64,000 nucleotides of DNA from Spirochaetota bacterium. GTDB taxonomy: Bacteria; Spirochaetota; Spirochaetia; Treponematales; Treponemataceae. The stretch lies in contig JAEXRH010000012.1 in NCBI GenBank assembly GCA_023438065.1, positions 1 through 64,000 on the forward strand, read 5' to 3'. Below the pieces are notes generated by a model. That model was not told the DNA's origin. It made no database searches and saw nothing but the letters and a program-made list of their open reading frames with translations. Made by a program: the position numbers and the translations under genes. Below, piece after piece: positions 51,108-59,158 of the stretch. Numbering within the stretch: the first letter of the stretch is position 1; the number at the start of each line of letters is the position of its first letter.

Positions 51108-52075
51108 ACCGGCGTTTCGAGGAGTATCTTGAGTACCTCGCGGGCGTAAGAAGTCTTTCGCGGAATACCGTCGAAAGCTACCGCCGGGATCTCGCGCTCC
51201 TTGACGCCTGGATTTCGAAAAACGCTTCCAAATCGGGCGCCCCTTACGACGGCGACCCGCTTTCCCTCTCGGTCATGGATTTACGGCTCTTCGTCGCGGA
51301 TCTCGGCCGGGACGGGTACGAGAGTTCGAGCGTCAACAGGACCCTCGCGGGCGTGCGCGGCTTTTACCGGTATGCCGTCCGCTTCGGGCTCCGGCGCGAC
51401 AATCCCGCCCAGGCGATTCGCAACCTCAAGGTCGCGAAAAAACTTCCCCAATTCCTTTTCGCTGAGGACGCAGATCGGCTTTGCTCGCTCCCGGCGAGCT
51501 TGCCCCGCGGTTCCCGCGCGAAGGGTCGCGCGAGGACCGCCGGAGGGCCTCGTTCCCTTTGGCCCGCGCGCGACCGCGCGCTTCTTTTGGCCCTCTACAC
51601 GAGCGGCTGCCGCGTCTCCGAGATCGCGGCGCTCAGGCACGACGAACTCGAGCGGGACCTGTCCTCGGCCATCGTCCGCGGGAAGGGCGACAAGGAGCGG
51701 CGCGTTTTTTTCTCGAAGGAAGCGCGGCGCGCGATCGCGGAGTATCTTTCCGAGCGAACGGCCCTCGTCGCGCGGGAACGGGAGAACGCGGACAAGCGGA
51801 ACGCGCTCTTTCTGTCCCTTCGGGGGGAATCCCTTTCGGTTCGGGGCATTCAGTATATCGTCGCGCATTACGCGGACGGAATAAACGGTTTTCAGCGTCT
51901 ATCGCCGCACGCGCTCAGGCACTCGTTCGCGACCACGATGGTCACGAGGGGCGCGGACATCCGCGTGGTGCAGGAGTTGCTCGGTCACGCGAGCATATCG
52001 ACGACCCAGCGGTACACGCACGTGACCGGCGAAAGACTGCGCAAGCTATACCACCGGGCGCATCCGCACGGATGA
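51104..52075 (+). CDS. xerC: Tyrosine recombinase (XerC-like)
   Basis: A 323-residue recombinase. N-terminal domain FEEYLEYLAGVRSLSRNTVESYRR; catalytic residues in SGCRVSEIAAL (Arg), GKGDKERR (Lys), HALRHSFATTMV (His/Arg), LLGHASISTTQ (His) and YTHV (Tyr). An insert rich in Arg/Gly/Pro (about 125-150) precedes the catalytic Arg. With the XerD-like enzyme 4 kb upstream it probably forms the dif recombinase. It precedes hslV by 10 bp. Confidence 0.93.
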   Translation: MNRRFEEYLEYLAGVRSLSRNTVESYRRDLALLDAWISKNASKSGAPYDGDPLSLSVMDLRLFVADLGRDGYESSSVNRTLAGVRGFYRYAVRFGLRRDNPAQAIRNLKVAKKLPQFLFAEDADRLCSLPASLPRGSRAKGRARTAGGPRSLWPARDRALLLALYTSGCRVSEIAALRHDELERDLSSAIVRGKGDKERRVFFSKEARRAIAEYLSERTALVARERENADKRNALFLSLRGESLSVRGIQYIVAHYADGINGFQRLSPHALRHSFATTMVTRGADIRVVQELLGHASISTTQRYTHVTGERLRKLYHRAHPHG

Positions 52076-52085
52076 AGGAGAATTC

Positions 52086-52625
52086 ATGAAAGTCGACAGG
52101 ATCAGGAGTACGACGGTCATCGCGGTTCGCCGCGACGGAAAGGTCGCCATGGCGGGGGACGGGCAGGTGACCATGGGCGAGACGGTCATGAAACCGAACG
52201 CGCGCAAGGTTCGAACGATATATGACGGCAGGATTCTCACCGGTTTCGCGGGAGCGACCGCCGACGCCTTCACCCTGCTCGAGCGGTTCGAGTCGAAGGT
52301 GAAGGAATTCGCCGGCGATCTCACCAGGGCCGCCGTCGAGCTCGCGAAGGACTGGAGGACTGACAAGGCGCTCAGGAACCTGCAGGCCCTGCTCCTCGTC
52401 GCGGACGCGGAGAAGACCCTGCTCATTTCGGGCACCGGCGACGTCATCGAGCCCGCGGAGGACGTCCTCGCGATCGGCTCGGGCGGGAATTACGCCTACG
52501 CCGCGGCGCTCGCGTATCTCGGGTCGACCGATTACTCCGCCTGCGATATCGCGCGGAAAAGCCTCGAGATCGCGGGAAAGATCTGCATCTACACGAACGA
52601 CCATATCATGGTAGAGGAGCTCTGA
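52086..52625 (+). CDS. hslV: ATP-dependent protease peptidase subunit HslV
   Basis: A 179-residue proteasome-like protease. The catalytic N-terminal threonine motif TTVIAVRRDGKVAMAGDGQVT is preceded by the eight residues MKVDRIRS, which must be removed to expose Thr9 or Thr10. GSGGNYAYAAA near residue 127 is a family motif. It degrades unfolded proteins together with HslU. The ATG follows aaggag closely. Confidence 0.95.
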   Translation: MKVDRIRSTTVIAVRRDGKVAMAGDGQVTMGETVMKPNARKVRTIYDGRILTGFAGATADAFTLLERFESKVKEFAGDLTRAAVELAKDWRTDKALRNLQALLLVADAEKTLLISGTGDVIEPAEDVLAIGSGGNYAYAAALAYLGSTDYSACDIARKSLEIAGKICIYTNDHIMVEEL

Positions 52626-52631
52626 CCCGCG

Positions 52632-54080
52632 ATGGAAGGACTGGAAACGCTCACTCCGAAGCTTATCGTCTCCGAGCTCGACAAGTACATCATCGGCCAA
52701 AACAAGGCCAAGCGCGCCGTCGCCATCGCGCTCCGCAACAGGACGCGGAGGCTGAGGCTTCCCGCCGACGCGCGGGACGAGATCGCGCCGAAGAACATTC
52801 TCATGATCGGCCCGACGGGCGTCGGCAAGACCGAAATCGCCCGGCGTCTCGCCAAGCTTTGCGGCGCGCCCTTTCTCAAAGTCGAGGCGACGAAATACAC
52901 CGAGGTCGGCTACGTCGGGCGCGACGTCGAGTCAATGGTCCGCGATCTCATGGCGATCGGGCATACGATGGTCAAGGCCGAGATGCAGCAGAACCTCCGG
53001 GGAGAGGCGGAAAAGCGCGCCGAGGAGGCCTTGCTCGACCTCCTCCTTCCCGGAATGAAAAAGAAACCGGCGGCCCCAGGCGAGTCAGCCGGCGCCGGTT
53101 TTCACGCTCCCTTCGAGCTTCCCGGCGTTACCCGCGGAAGCGAGGACGGGGATTCTGGCGCCAGGCATCACGGACCGGAATCGACGGAGGCCGAATCCTC
53201 CACGCGGGAAAAGTTCCGCGCGATGCTCCGCGAGGGAAAGCTCGAGGAACGGATCGTCGAGGTTAGCGTCCAGAAGTCGGGCATCCCGTCGTTCGAGGTA
53301 TTCGCCGGATCCTCGAACCTCGAGGACCTCGAGATGAGCGTCGCGAACATCACGAACATGATCACCGGAAACCGGAACAAGCGGAAACAGGTGACCGTTC
53401 GGGAGGCGCGCGAGATCATCGTCGCCGAGCAGCTCGACAAGATCGTGGACCAGGAGAAGATCACCGAGGAAGCGCGCGAGCGCGTTCAGCAGATGGGGAT
53501 CATCTTCATCGACGAGATCGACAAGATCGCCTCCCGGGGCGAGCGGGGCGGCGGACAGGACGTTTCGCGTGAGGGCGTCCAGCGCGACATCCTTCCCATC
53601 GTCGAGGGGTCGACCGTCAACACGAAGTTCGGCGTCGTCGACACGACCCATATCCTTTTCATCGCGGCGGGAGCCTTCAACGTCTCGAAGCCGAGCGACC
53701 TCATTCCGGAGCTTCAGGGCCGGTTTCCCTTGCGGGTGGAACTCGAGTCCCTCCACGCCGAGGACTTCAAGCGCATCCTCCTCGAGCCGAAAAACGCCCT
53801 TACCCGCCAGTATGCCGATCTTCTCGCCACCGAGGGGGTGAGCATTCGCTTCACGCCGGAAGCGATAGACCGGATGAGCTTTCTCGCCGCGGAGGTCAAT
53901 TCGCGCATGGAGAATATCGGCGCGCGCAGGCTTCACACCATCATGGAGATGCTCCTCGAGGAGGTTTCCTTCAACGCGAGCGAGATGTCGGGCCAAACCG
54001 TCGAGATAACGACCGAATACGTCGACGACAAGCTCAAGGGAATCGTGCAGGATCAGGATCTTTCGCGGTACATTCTCTAG
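52632..54080 (+). CDS. hslU: HslU ATPase
   Basis: A 482-residue AAA+ unfoldase: LIVSELDKYIIGQNKAKRAVAIA, Walker A GPTGVGKTE (60-68), an I-domain of about 110-260 with an acidic, Gly/Ser-rich insert, Walker B IIFIDEIDKIA and a sensor-2 GARRLHT region. It ends SRYIL, the conserved C-terminal tail that docks into HslV. It is 6 bp after hslV. hslVU separates xerC from flgB. Confidence 0.96.
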   Translation: MEGLETLTPKLIVSELDKYIIGQNKAKRAVAIALRNRTRRLRLPADARDEIAPKNILMIGPTGVGKTEIARRLAKLCGAPFLKVEATKYTEVGYVGRDVESMVRDLMAIGHTMVKAEMQQNLRGEAEKRAEEALLDLLLPGMKKKPAAPGESAGAGFHAPFELPGVTRGSEDGDSGARHHGPESTEAESSTREKFRAMLREGKLEERIVEVSVQKSGIPSFEVFAGSSNLEDLEMSVANITNMITGNRNKRKQVTVREAREIIVAEQLDKIVDQEKITEEARERVQQMGIIFIDEIDKIASRGERGGGQDVSREGVQRDILPIVEGSTVNTKFGVVDTTHILFIAAGAFNVSKPSDLIPELQGRFPLRVELESLHAEDFKRILLEPKNALTRQYADLLATEGVSIRFTPEAIDRMSFLAAEVNSRMENIGARRLHTIMEMLLEEVSFNASEMSGQTVEITTEYVDDKLKGIVQDQDLSRYIL

Positions 54081-54101
54081 AAAACCCTCAATCGGGGGCG
54101 C

Positions 54102-54115
54102 TTTTCGGCCGAAAA
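54102..54115. promoter_or_regulatory. Perfect palindrome upstream of flgB
   Basis: TTTTCGGCCGAAAA (14 bp, no spacer) lies in the 59-bp gap between hslU and flgB. It could be an operator or a weak hairpin. A sigma28-like reading of the GCCGAAAA part lacks a good TAAA -35. Confidence 0.4.
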
Positions 54116-54139
54116 TCGGGGTGTGGGGGAAACAGCCTT

Positions 54140-54553
54140 ATGAACAGCTTTACGAGGACAACGGATCTTCTGCACCGCTCCCTGGACGTCCAGGCGCTCC
54201 GGTACAGCGTTTCGGCGAACAACCTCTCAAACGCCGAGGTCCCGAACTTCAAGCGAACGCAGGTCAATTTCGAGTCCGAGCTCAGGCTCGCCCTTGATTC
54301 CGAGAAGAACGCCCAAGGCCAGTTCCAGCTCAACGTCTCCGACGACCGCCATATCAAAAGCGACGGGGTCATCGACTACCGTACCGTCCAGCCCCGACGC
54401 GTGCTCGACTATACCACGACCGCCAAGGCGAACGGAAACAACGTCGATCCCGAGCAGGAAGCGATGGATCTCCTCCGCATCCAGCTCAATTACCAGCTCA
54501 TGACCCAGCTTCAGAGCTTCGAATTCGCCCAGTGCCAGTCGGTACTGAAGTAA
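54140..54553 (+). CDS. flgB: Flagellar basal-body rod protein FlgB
   Basis: A 137-residue rod protein: SLDVQALRYSVSANNLSNAEVPNFKRTQVNFE is the conserved N-terminal helix with the ANNLSNAxxP motif (about residues 28-39), and a C-terminal helix (EQEAMDLLRIQLNYQLMTQLQ, read in parts) completes the rod fold. It forms the proximal rod in the periplasm. First gene of an eight-gene flagellar operon. Confidence 0.95.
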   Translation: MNSFTRTTDLLHRSLDVQALRYSVSANNLSNAEVPNFKRTQVNFESELRLALDSEKNAQGQFQLNVSDDRHIKSDGVIDYRTVQPRRVLDYTTTAKANGNNVDPEQEAMDLLRIQLNYQLMTQLQSFEFAQCQSVLK

Positions 54554-54564
54554 GGGAGGATTGA

Positions 54565-55020
54565 ATGGGACTTTTTACGAGCATCAACATAGCCGCCTCC
54601 GGAATGAGCGCCGAGCGCCTCCGGACGGACGTCATTTCCGATAATATCGCGAACGCCTCGACGACCCGGACCCAGGACGGCGGCGCCTTCAGGCGGAGTC
54701 GCGTCGTACTCTCGCAGAAGGAAAACGGGATCGATTGGCGCACCCCCTTCACCCCGGACGAAATCGACCGCGGCCCCGGCAAGGGCGTCAAGGTCATGAG
54801 CGTCGAAAAGGACAACTCCGAGCTCCGCCTCGTGTACGACCCGACCCATCCCGACGCGATCAAGAGCGGTCCCAAAACCGGCTATGTCGAGTATCCGAAC
54901 GTCAATATCGTGACCGAAATGGTCGATCTCATTTCCGCCTCGCGCTCTTACGAGGCGAATTCATCCGTCATCCAGGGCTCGAAGGAAATGTTCATGCGCG
55001 CCCTCGAGATCGGGAGGTAA
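54565..55020 (+). CDS. flgC: Flagellar basal-body rod protein FlgC
   Basis: A 151-residue rod protein: GLFTSINIAASGMSAERLRTD and SDNIANASTTRT at the N-terminus, and a C-terminal EMVDLISASRSYEANSSVIQ helix. It is a proximal rod subunit that polymerises with FlgB. A taagggagga site precedes the ATG; spacing to flgB is 11 bp. Confidence 0.95.
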   Translation: MGLFTSINIAASGMSAERLRTDVISDNIANASTTRTQDGGAFRRSRVVLSQKENGIDWRTPFTPDEIDRGPGKGVKVMSVEKDNSELRLVYDPTHPDAIKSGPKTGYVEYPNVNIVTEMVDLISASRSYEANSSVIQGSKEMFMRALEIGR

Positions 55021-55024
55021 GTAA

Positions 55025-55345
55025 ATGGCCATCAATCCGATCGTAACCCCGGTAACCGTCGATAATTTCCGCTCCCGCATGGTATCGAACGACGACATGA
55101 TCGATCACGCGGACCGGCCCGAAACCGCGAGCTTCGAGCAGACGATTCTCGCCGCCTTCGACAAGATGAACGAGAAGCAGCAGACTACCGACGCGCTCGC
55201 CCAGAAGATGATCGTCGATCCCGAGTCCGTCGACGTCCATGACGTGACGATCGCGATGGCCGAGGCCAATCTGTCCCTCAAGATCGCCCAGTCGGTCATC
55301 GACCGCGTCATAAAAGGTTGGAACGAAATCACCACAACTCGCTGA
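55025..55345 (+). CDS. fliE: Flagellar hook-basal body protein FliE
   Basis: A 106-residue protein with the FliE C-terminal half: DVHDVTIAMAEANLSLKIAQSVIDRVIKGWNEI read in segments, and a central ASFEQTILAAFDKMNEKQQ helix. It joins the MS ring to the rod. It follows flgC by 4 bp. The long gap after it (81 bp) holds a candidate internal promoter. Confidence 0.93.
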   Translation: MAINPIVTPVTVDNFRSRMVSNDDMIDHADRPETASFEQTILAAFDKMNEKQQTTDALAQKMIVDPESVDVHDVTIAMAEANLSLKIAQSVIDRVIKGWNEITTTR

Positions 55346-55371
55346 AATGTGCTATGATAAGACGCTATAAT
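55342..55371 (+). promoter_or_regulatory. Internal promoter before fliF
   Basis: CTGAAA (55342-55347), 18-bp spacer, TATAAT (55366-55371) in the fliE-fliF gap, 55 bp before the fliF ATG, which has a gggagggg site. This AT-rich gap stands out in a GC-rich operon. Confidence 0.5.
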
Positions 55372-55426
55372 ATGGTATTATTATCGTCAAAATAGAAACA
55401 GGTTCGTTCTGTAACGGGAGGGGAGC

Positions 55427-57130
55427 ATGAACGAATGGCTGAAAAAGCTCATTTCGCAACTTACGTCTCTATGGGGTAAATGGACGCTCGTCCAGAAGCT
55501 GATTCTGGGCGGGATCGTGGCGGCCGCGGTTATCGCGGTCGTCGTCATTTTCTCCGTATCTTCGGCGCCGACCATGGTGCCGCTCATCGATAGCCCTATC
55601 GCCGACGAGACAACCCGCGACAAGATCATCGTCAGACTCAACGAGGAAAACGTCAGGACTTCGGTTTCCGCGGCCGGCATCATTTCCGTGCCCGACGAGA
55701 AAACCGCGCGGAAGATGCGCTCGATACTCATTCGCGAGGATCTTATCCCGAAGAACGTCGACCCGTGGGCGATTTTCGACGTCGAGCGCTGGACCGTCAC
55801 CGATTTCGAGCGAAACGTCAACAAGCGGCGCGCGATCATCGAGGAAGTCAGGCAGCACATCAAGGCGCTCGACGACATCGACGACGCGAGCGTCGTCGTC
55901 AATATGCCGGAAAAAACCCTTTTCGCCGAGGACCAGAATCCCACGACGGCGAGCGTCGTTCTCTATCCGAAGCCGGGCAGCGACATCGCGGCCAACCGCA
56001 AAAAGGTAGAGGGCATCCAGAAGCTCCTCAAATTCGCGGTCGAGGGGCTCAAGGACGAGAACATCACGATCACCGACAGCTCCGGTACCGTCCTCAACGA
56101 TTTCAGGGGCATGGCCGATTTCGACCGCCTCACGAGGATCGAGAAGGAGCAAAAGCTCATCGCGCAGCTCGAGGCCCAGTATCGCGCGAAGATTCTCGGC
56201 GCGCTCCAGCAGATCTACGGTATCGACCGCGTGCGCGACCTCAACATCAAGATCGACATGGACATGTCCGAGAAGGCCGTCCAGCAGCGCGACTACCTTC
56301 CGACCGTCATCAAGCCGGACAATCCCGAAACCCCGTACGACGACTCCGAGGTCGTGCAGTCGATAACCCTTTCCTCAGAGACCTCGACGACGCGATGGCA
56401 GGGTTCGGGCTACAATCCCGAGGGTCCCGCCGGAGTCGAAGGGCAGACCGCGCCCGCCTACAAGGACATGTCGAACCTCTACGGCCTTTCGGAGCAGTCA
56501 ATCGTCAAGAAGAACGAGCTCGTCGGCCAGCGCGACACGAACGAGACGGTAAGCCCGTCGATCGGCCGCCGGACGGTCTCCGTCAACATAGACGGCGTCT
56601 GGAAAAAGAAACGCGACGCTAAGGGGAACTTCTCCATCAAGGAAGGCTCCATAGAACGCGAGTACGTCGCCATCGGCGAGGAAGAGCTTAAAAACGCCGC
56701 CAAGGCCGTTCAGGACGCCATCGGTTACGACCGAGCGCGCGGGGATTCGGTGAGCGTACTCAACATCCAGTTCGACCGGACCGCGCAGTTCGAGAAGGAA
56801 GACTCGGCGTACCTGCAGAAGATGCAGACCCAGCAGACGATACTCATCTCGCTCGTCGCGCTCGCGATCATCCTCGTTGCGTTCATTTTCTATCGCATGA
56901 TCACCCGCGAACTCGAGCGCCGCCGGAGGCTCAAGGAAGAAGAGCTTCTTCGCAAGCACCAGATGGAGCGGGAAAAGACCCTTTGGGAGGCCGAGCAGGC
57001 GGGCATGGAGGTATCCATGTCGGTCGAGGAGCGAAAGCGGCTCGAGCTCCAGGAAAACGCGATTAACATGGCGAAGGAGCATCCCGAGGACGTCGCCTTG
57101 CTCATCCGCACCTGGCTCATGGAGGAATAG
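55427..57130 (+). CDS. fliF: Flagellar MS-ring protein FliF
   Basis: A 567-residue inner-membrane protein. TM1 is at about 24-45 (LILGGIVAAAVIAVVVIFSV) and TM2 near 468-490 (ILISLVALAIILVAFIFY). Between them is the periplasmic ring-building part, with SVVVNMPEKTLF and ASVVLYPKPG. The C-terminal cytoplasmic tail (EHPEDVALLIRTWLMEE) is the FliG-binding segment. It forms the MS ring. Confidence 0.96.
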   Translation: MNEWLKKLISQLTSLWGKWTLVQKLILGGIVAAAVIAVVVIFSVSSAPTMVPLIDSPIADETTRDKIIVRLNEENVRTSVSAAGIISVPDEKTARKMRSILIREDLIPKNVDPWAIFDVERWTVTDFERNVNKRRAIIEEVRQHIKALDDIDDASVVVNMPEKTLFAEDQNPTTASVVLYPKPGSDIAANRKKVEGIQKLLKFAVEGLKDENITITDSSGTVLNDFRGMADFDRLTRIEKEQKLIAQLEAQYRAKILGALQQIYGIDRVRDLNIKIDMDMSEKAVQQRDYLPTVIKPDNPETPYDDSEVVQSITLSSETSTTRWQGSGYNPEGPAGVEGQTAPAYKDMSNLYGLSEQSIVKKNELVGQRDTNETVSPSIGRRTVSVNIDGVWKKKRDAKGNFSIKEGSIEREYVAIGEEELKNAAKAVQDAIGYDRARGDSVSVLNIQFDRTAQFEKEDSAYLQKMQTQQTILISLVALAIILVAFIFYRMITRELERRRRLKEEELLRKHQMEREKTLWEAEQAGMEVSMSVEERKRLELQENAINMAKEHPEDVALLIRTWLMEE

Positions 57131-57133
57131 GAT

Positions 57134-58204
57134 ATGGCCCCAGCAGCATCGTCATCGAAAGACAAGCCCGGCGCCGGCGGTTCGTCCAAGAAGGCAAAGG
57201 ACGTCAAGGCGCTTACCGGCCGCCAGAAGGCCGCGATATTTCTCGTATCCCTCGGCTCGGAGATTTCGGCCGAGATTTTCAAGCATCTTCGCGAGGACGA
57301 GATCGAAACCCTGACCTTCGAGATCGCGCGGCTCGAGACCGTCGAGCCCGAGTTCAAGGACGCGATTCTCCAGGAGTTCCAGGACCTCATGATGGCCCAG
57401 AACTTCATCACCACCGGCGGTATCGACTACGCGCGCGAGCTTCTCGAGAAATCGGTGGGAAGCCAGAAGGCGATCGACATCATCAACCGCCTGACAAGCT
57501 CGCTTCAGGTCAGGCCCTTCGACTTCATCAGGCGAACCGATCCCGCGCACCTGCTCAACTTCATCCAGCAGGAGCACCCACAGACGATAGCGCTCATACT
57601 CGCGTATCTCGAGCCCGCGAAGGCATCCGTCATCCTGCAGAACCTTCCCGACGAGATACAGAGCGAGGTCGCCAGGCGCATCGCGACGATGGATCGCACG
57701 TCGCCGGACGTCCTTCGCGAGGTCGAGCGCGTTCTCGAGAAGAAACTCTCCACGCTCTCGAGCGAGGACTACACCACGGCGGGAGGTGTCGAGAGCATCG
57801 TAGAGATCCTCAACCTCGTCGACCGTTCCTCCGAGAAGCAGATCATCGAGGCCCTCGAGGACGAGGACCCGGATCTCGCCGAGGAAATCAAGAAGCGCAT
57901 GTTCGTCTTCGAGGACATCGTCATGCTCGACGACCGCGCGATCCAGAAGGTTCTCCGCGAGGTCGATACCCAGGAGCTCGCCAAGGCGCTCAAGTCCGTC
58001 GATACCGAGGTTCAGGACAAGATATTCCGGAACATGTCGAAGCGCGCCGCCGGCATGCTCAAGGAAGACATGGAATACATGGGCCCCGTCCGCCTCAAGG
58101 ACGTGGAAGAGGCGCAGCAGAAGATCGTATCGATAATCCGTCACCTCGAGGATACCGGCGAGATCGTCATCGCGCGGTCCGGGGAGGACGAGCTCGTCGT
58201 GTAA
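57134..58204 (+). CDS. fliG: Flagellar motor switch protein FliG
   Basis: A 356-residue switch protein. A Lys/Ala/Pro-rich leader of about 25 residues precedes LTGRQKAAIFLVSLGSEI. The middle EHPQT motif (QEHPQTIALILAYL) and the C-terminal charged torque helix (FVFEDIVMLDDRAIQKVLREV) are intact. It rotates against the stator and binds FliM. It follows fliF by 3 bp. Confidence 0.96.
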   Translation: MAPAASSSKDKPGAGGSSKKAKDVKALTGRQKAAIFLVSLGSEISAEIFKHLREDEIETLTFEIARLETVEPEFKDAILQEFQDLMMAQNFITTGGIDYARELLEKSVGSQKAIDIINRLTSSLQVRPFDFIRRTDPAHLLNFIQQEHPQTIALILAYLEPAKASVILQNLPDEIQSEVARRIATMDRTSPDVLREVERVLEKKLSTLSSEDYTTAGGVESIVEILNLVDRSSEKQIIEALEDEDPDLAEEIKKRMFVFEDIVMLDDRAIQKVLREVDTQELAKALKSVDTEVQDKIFRNMSKRAAGMLKEDMEYMGPVRLKDVEEAQQKIVSIIRHLEDTGEIVIARSGEDELVV

Positions 58205-58218
58205 CGAGAGGATAGTCT

Positions 58219-59154
58219 ATGGCAAAAAACGTCTTTCGCCCGAACGAGGTCAAGAAATCCGAGGAGCACGTGGTGCTCGAGCTCTCGCGAAAATTCGTCG
58301 AGGAGGCGCCCGTCGTCGAGGTCGTGGAAGAACCCGTATACGAGGGACCCACCGCCGACGACCTCAGGCGCGAGGCGGAGCGCTGGCGCGAGCAGTGGGA
58401 GCGGGAAAAGGCCGACATCATGGCCGAGGCCCAGGCCGAAGCACAGGAAATCGTCAAGAACGCCGAGACCGCCGCCTTCGAGGAAGTGAAGCGAAAGACC
58501 GACCAGGCCCAGGTCATCAGGCAGCAGGCGCAGGACGAGGCCGCGAGAATCCTCAAGGAAGCCGAGGCGCGTGCGGAGGAGATCGTCGCCGAATCGCGCG
58601 CGAAGATGGACGGGCAACTCAAGGAAGGCTATAACGACGGTTTCAAGAAGGGGCAGGAAGCGGGGTTCCGCGAGGGCAACCTCGAGGCGCAGCGGCTTAC
58701 CGACCGGCTTCACACGATCATAGAGCGGATGATGGACAAGCGGCAGGAAATCCTCGCGGAGACCGAGCAGCAGATCGTCGACCTCGTCCTCCTCATGACC
58801 CGAAAGATCGTCAAGGTCATTTCCGAAAACCAGAGGAACGTCGTCGTCTCGAACGTCGTGCAGGCGCTCAGGAAGGTGAAGGGCCGCGGCGAGGTCATCA
58901 TCCGCGTCAATCTCAACGACGTCGCGATGACCACCCAGCATATCAAGGACTTCCTCGCCGCCGCCGAAAACATCAAGAACATCACCGTCGTCGAGGACTC
59001 GACCGTCGATCGGGGCGGTTGCATGATCGAGACCGATTTCGGCTCCATCGACGCGAAGATCGTCAGCCAGCTCAACGAGATAGAGCAGCGCATCCTCGAG
59101 GTGTCGCCCATACGGGCGCGGATCAAGACCGCGAGCGCTACCACGCAGGAATGA
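58219..59154 (+). CDS. fliH: Flagellar export regulator FliH
   Basis: A 311-residue, charged, helical protein. The middle (about 55-140) is a long Ala/Glu/Lys/Arg coiled coil, followed by a GxxxG-like stretch (EGYNDGFKKGQEAGFREGN). The C-terminal domain (ITVVEDSTVDRGGCMIETDFGSIDA read in parts) matches FliH/YscL. It binds and restrains the FliI ATPase. It is longer than enterobacterial FliH (about 235). Confidence 0.9.
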   Translation: MAKNVFRPNEVKKSEEHVVLELSRKFVEEAPVVEVVEEPVYEGPTADDLRREAERWREQWEREKADIMAEAQAEAQEIVKNAETAAFEEVKRKTDQAQVIRQQAQDEAARILKEAEARAEEIVAESRAKMDGQLKEGYNDGFKKGQEAGFREGNLEAQRLTDRLHTIIERMMDKRQEILAETEQQIVDLVLLMTRKIVKVISENQRNVVVSNVVQALRKVKGRGEVIIRVNLNDVAMTTQHIKDFLAAAENIKNITVVEDSTVDRGGCMIETDFGSIDAKIVSQLNEIEQRILEVSPIRARIKTASATTQE

Positions 59155-59158
59155 TCGC

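Noticed and set aside
54102..54115. A sigma28 flagellar promoter before flgB
   Set aside because: The GCCGAAAA part resembles the -10 of sigma28, but no TAAA -35 is present at the right distance.
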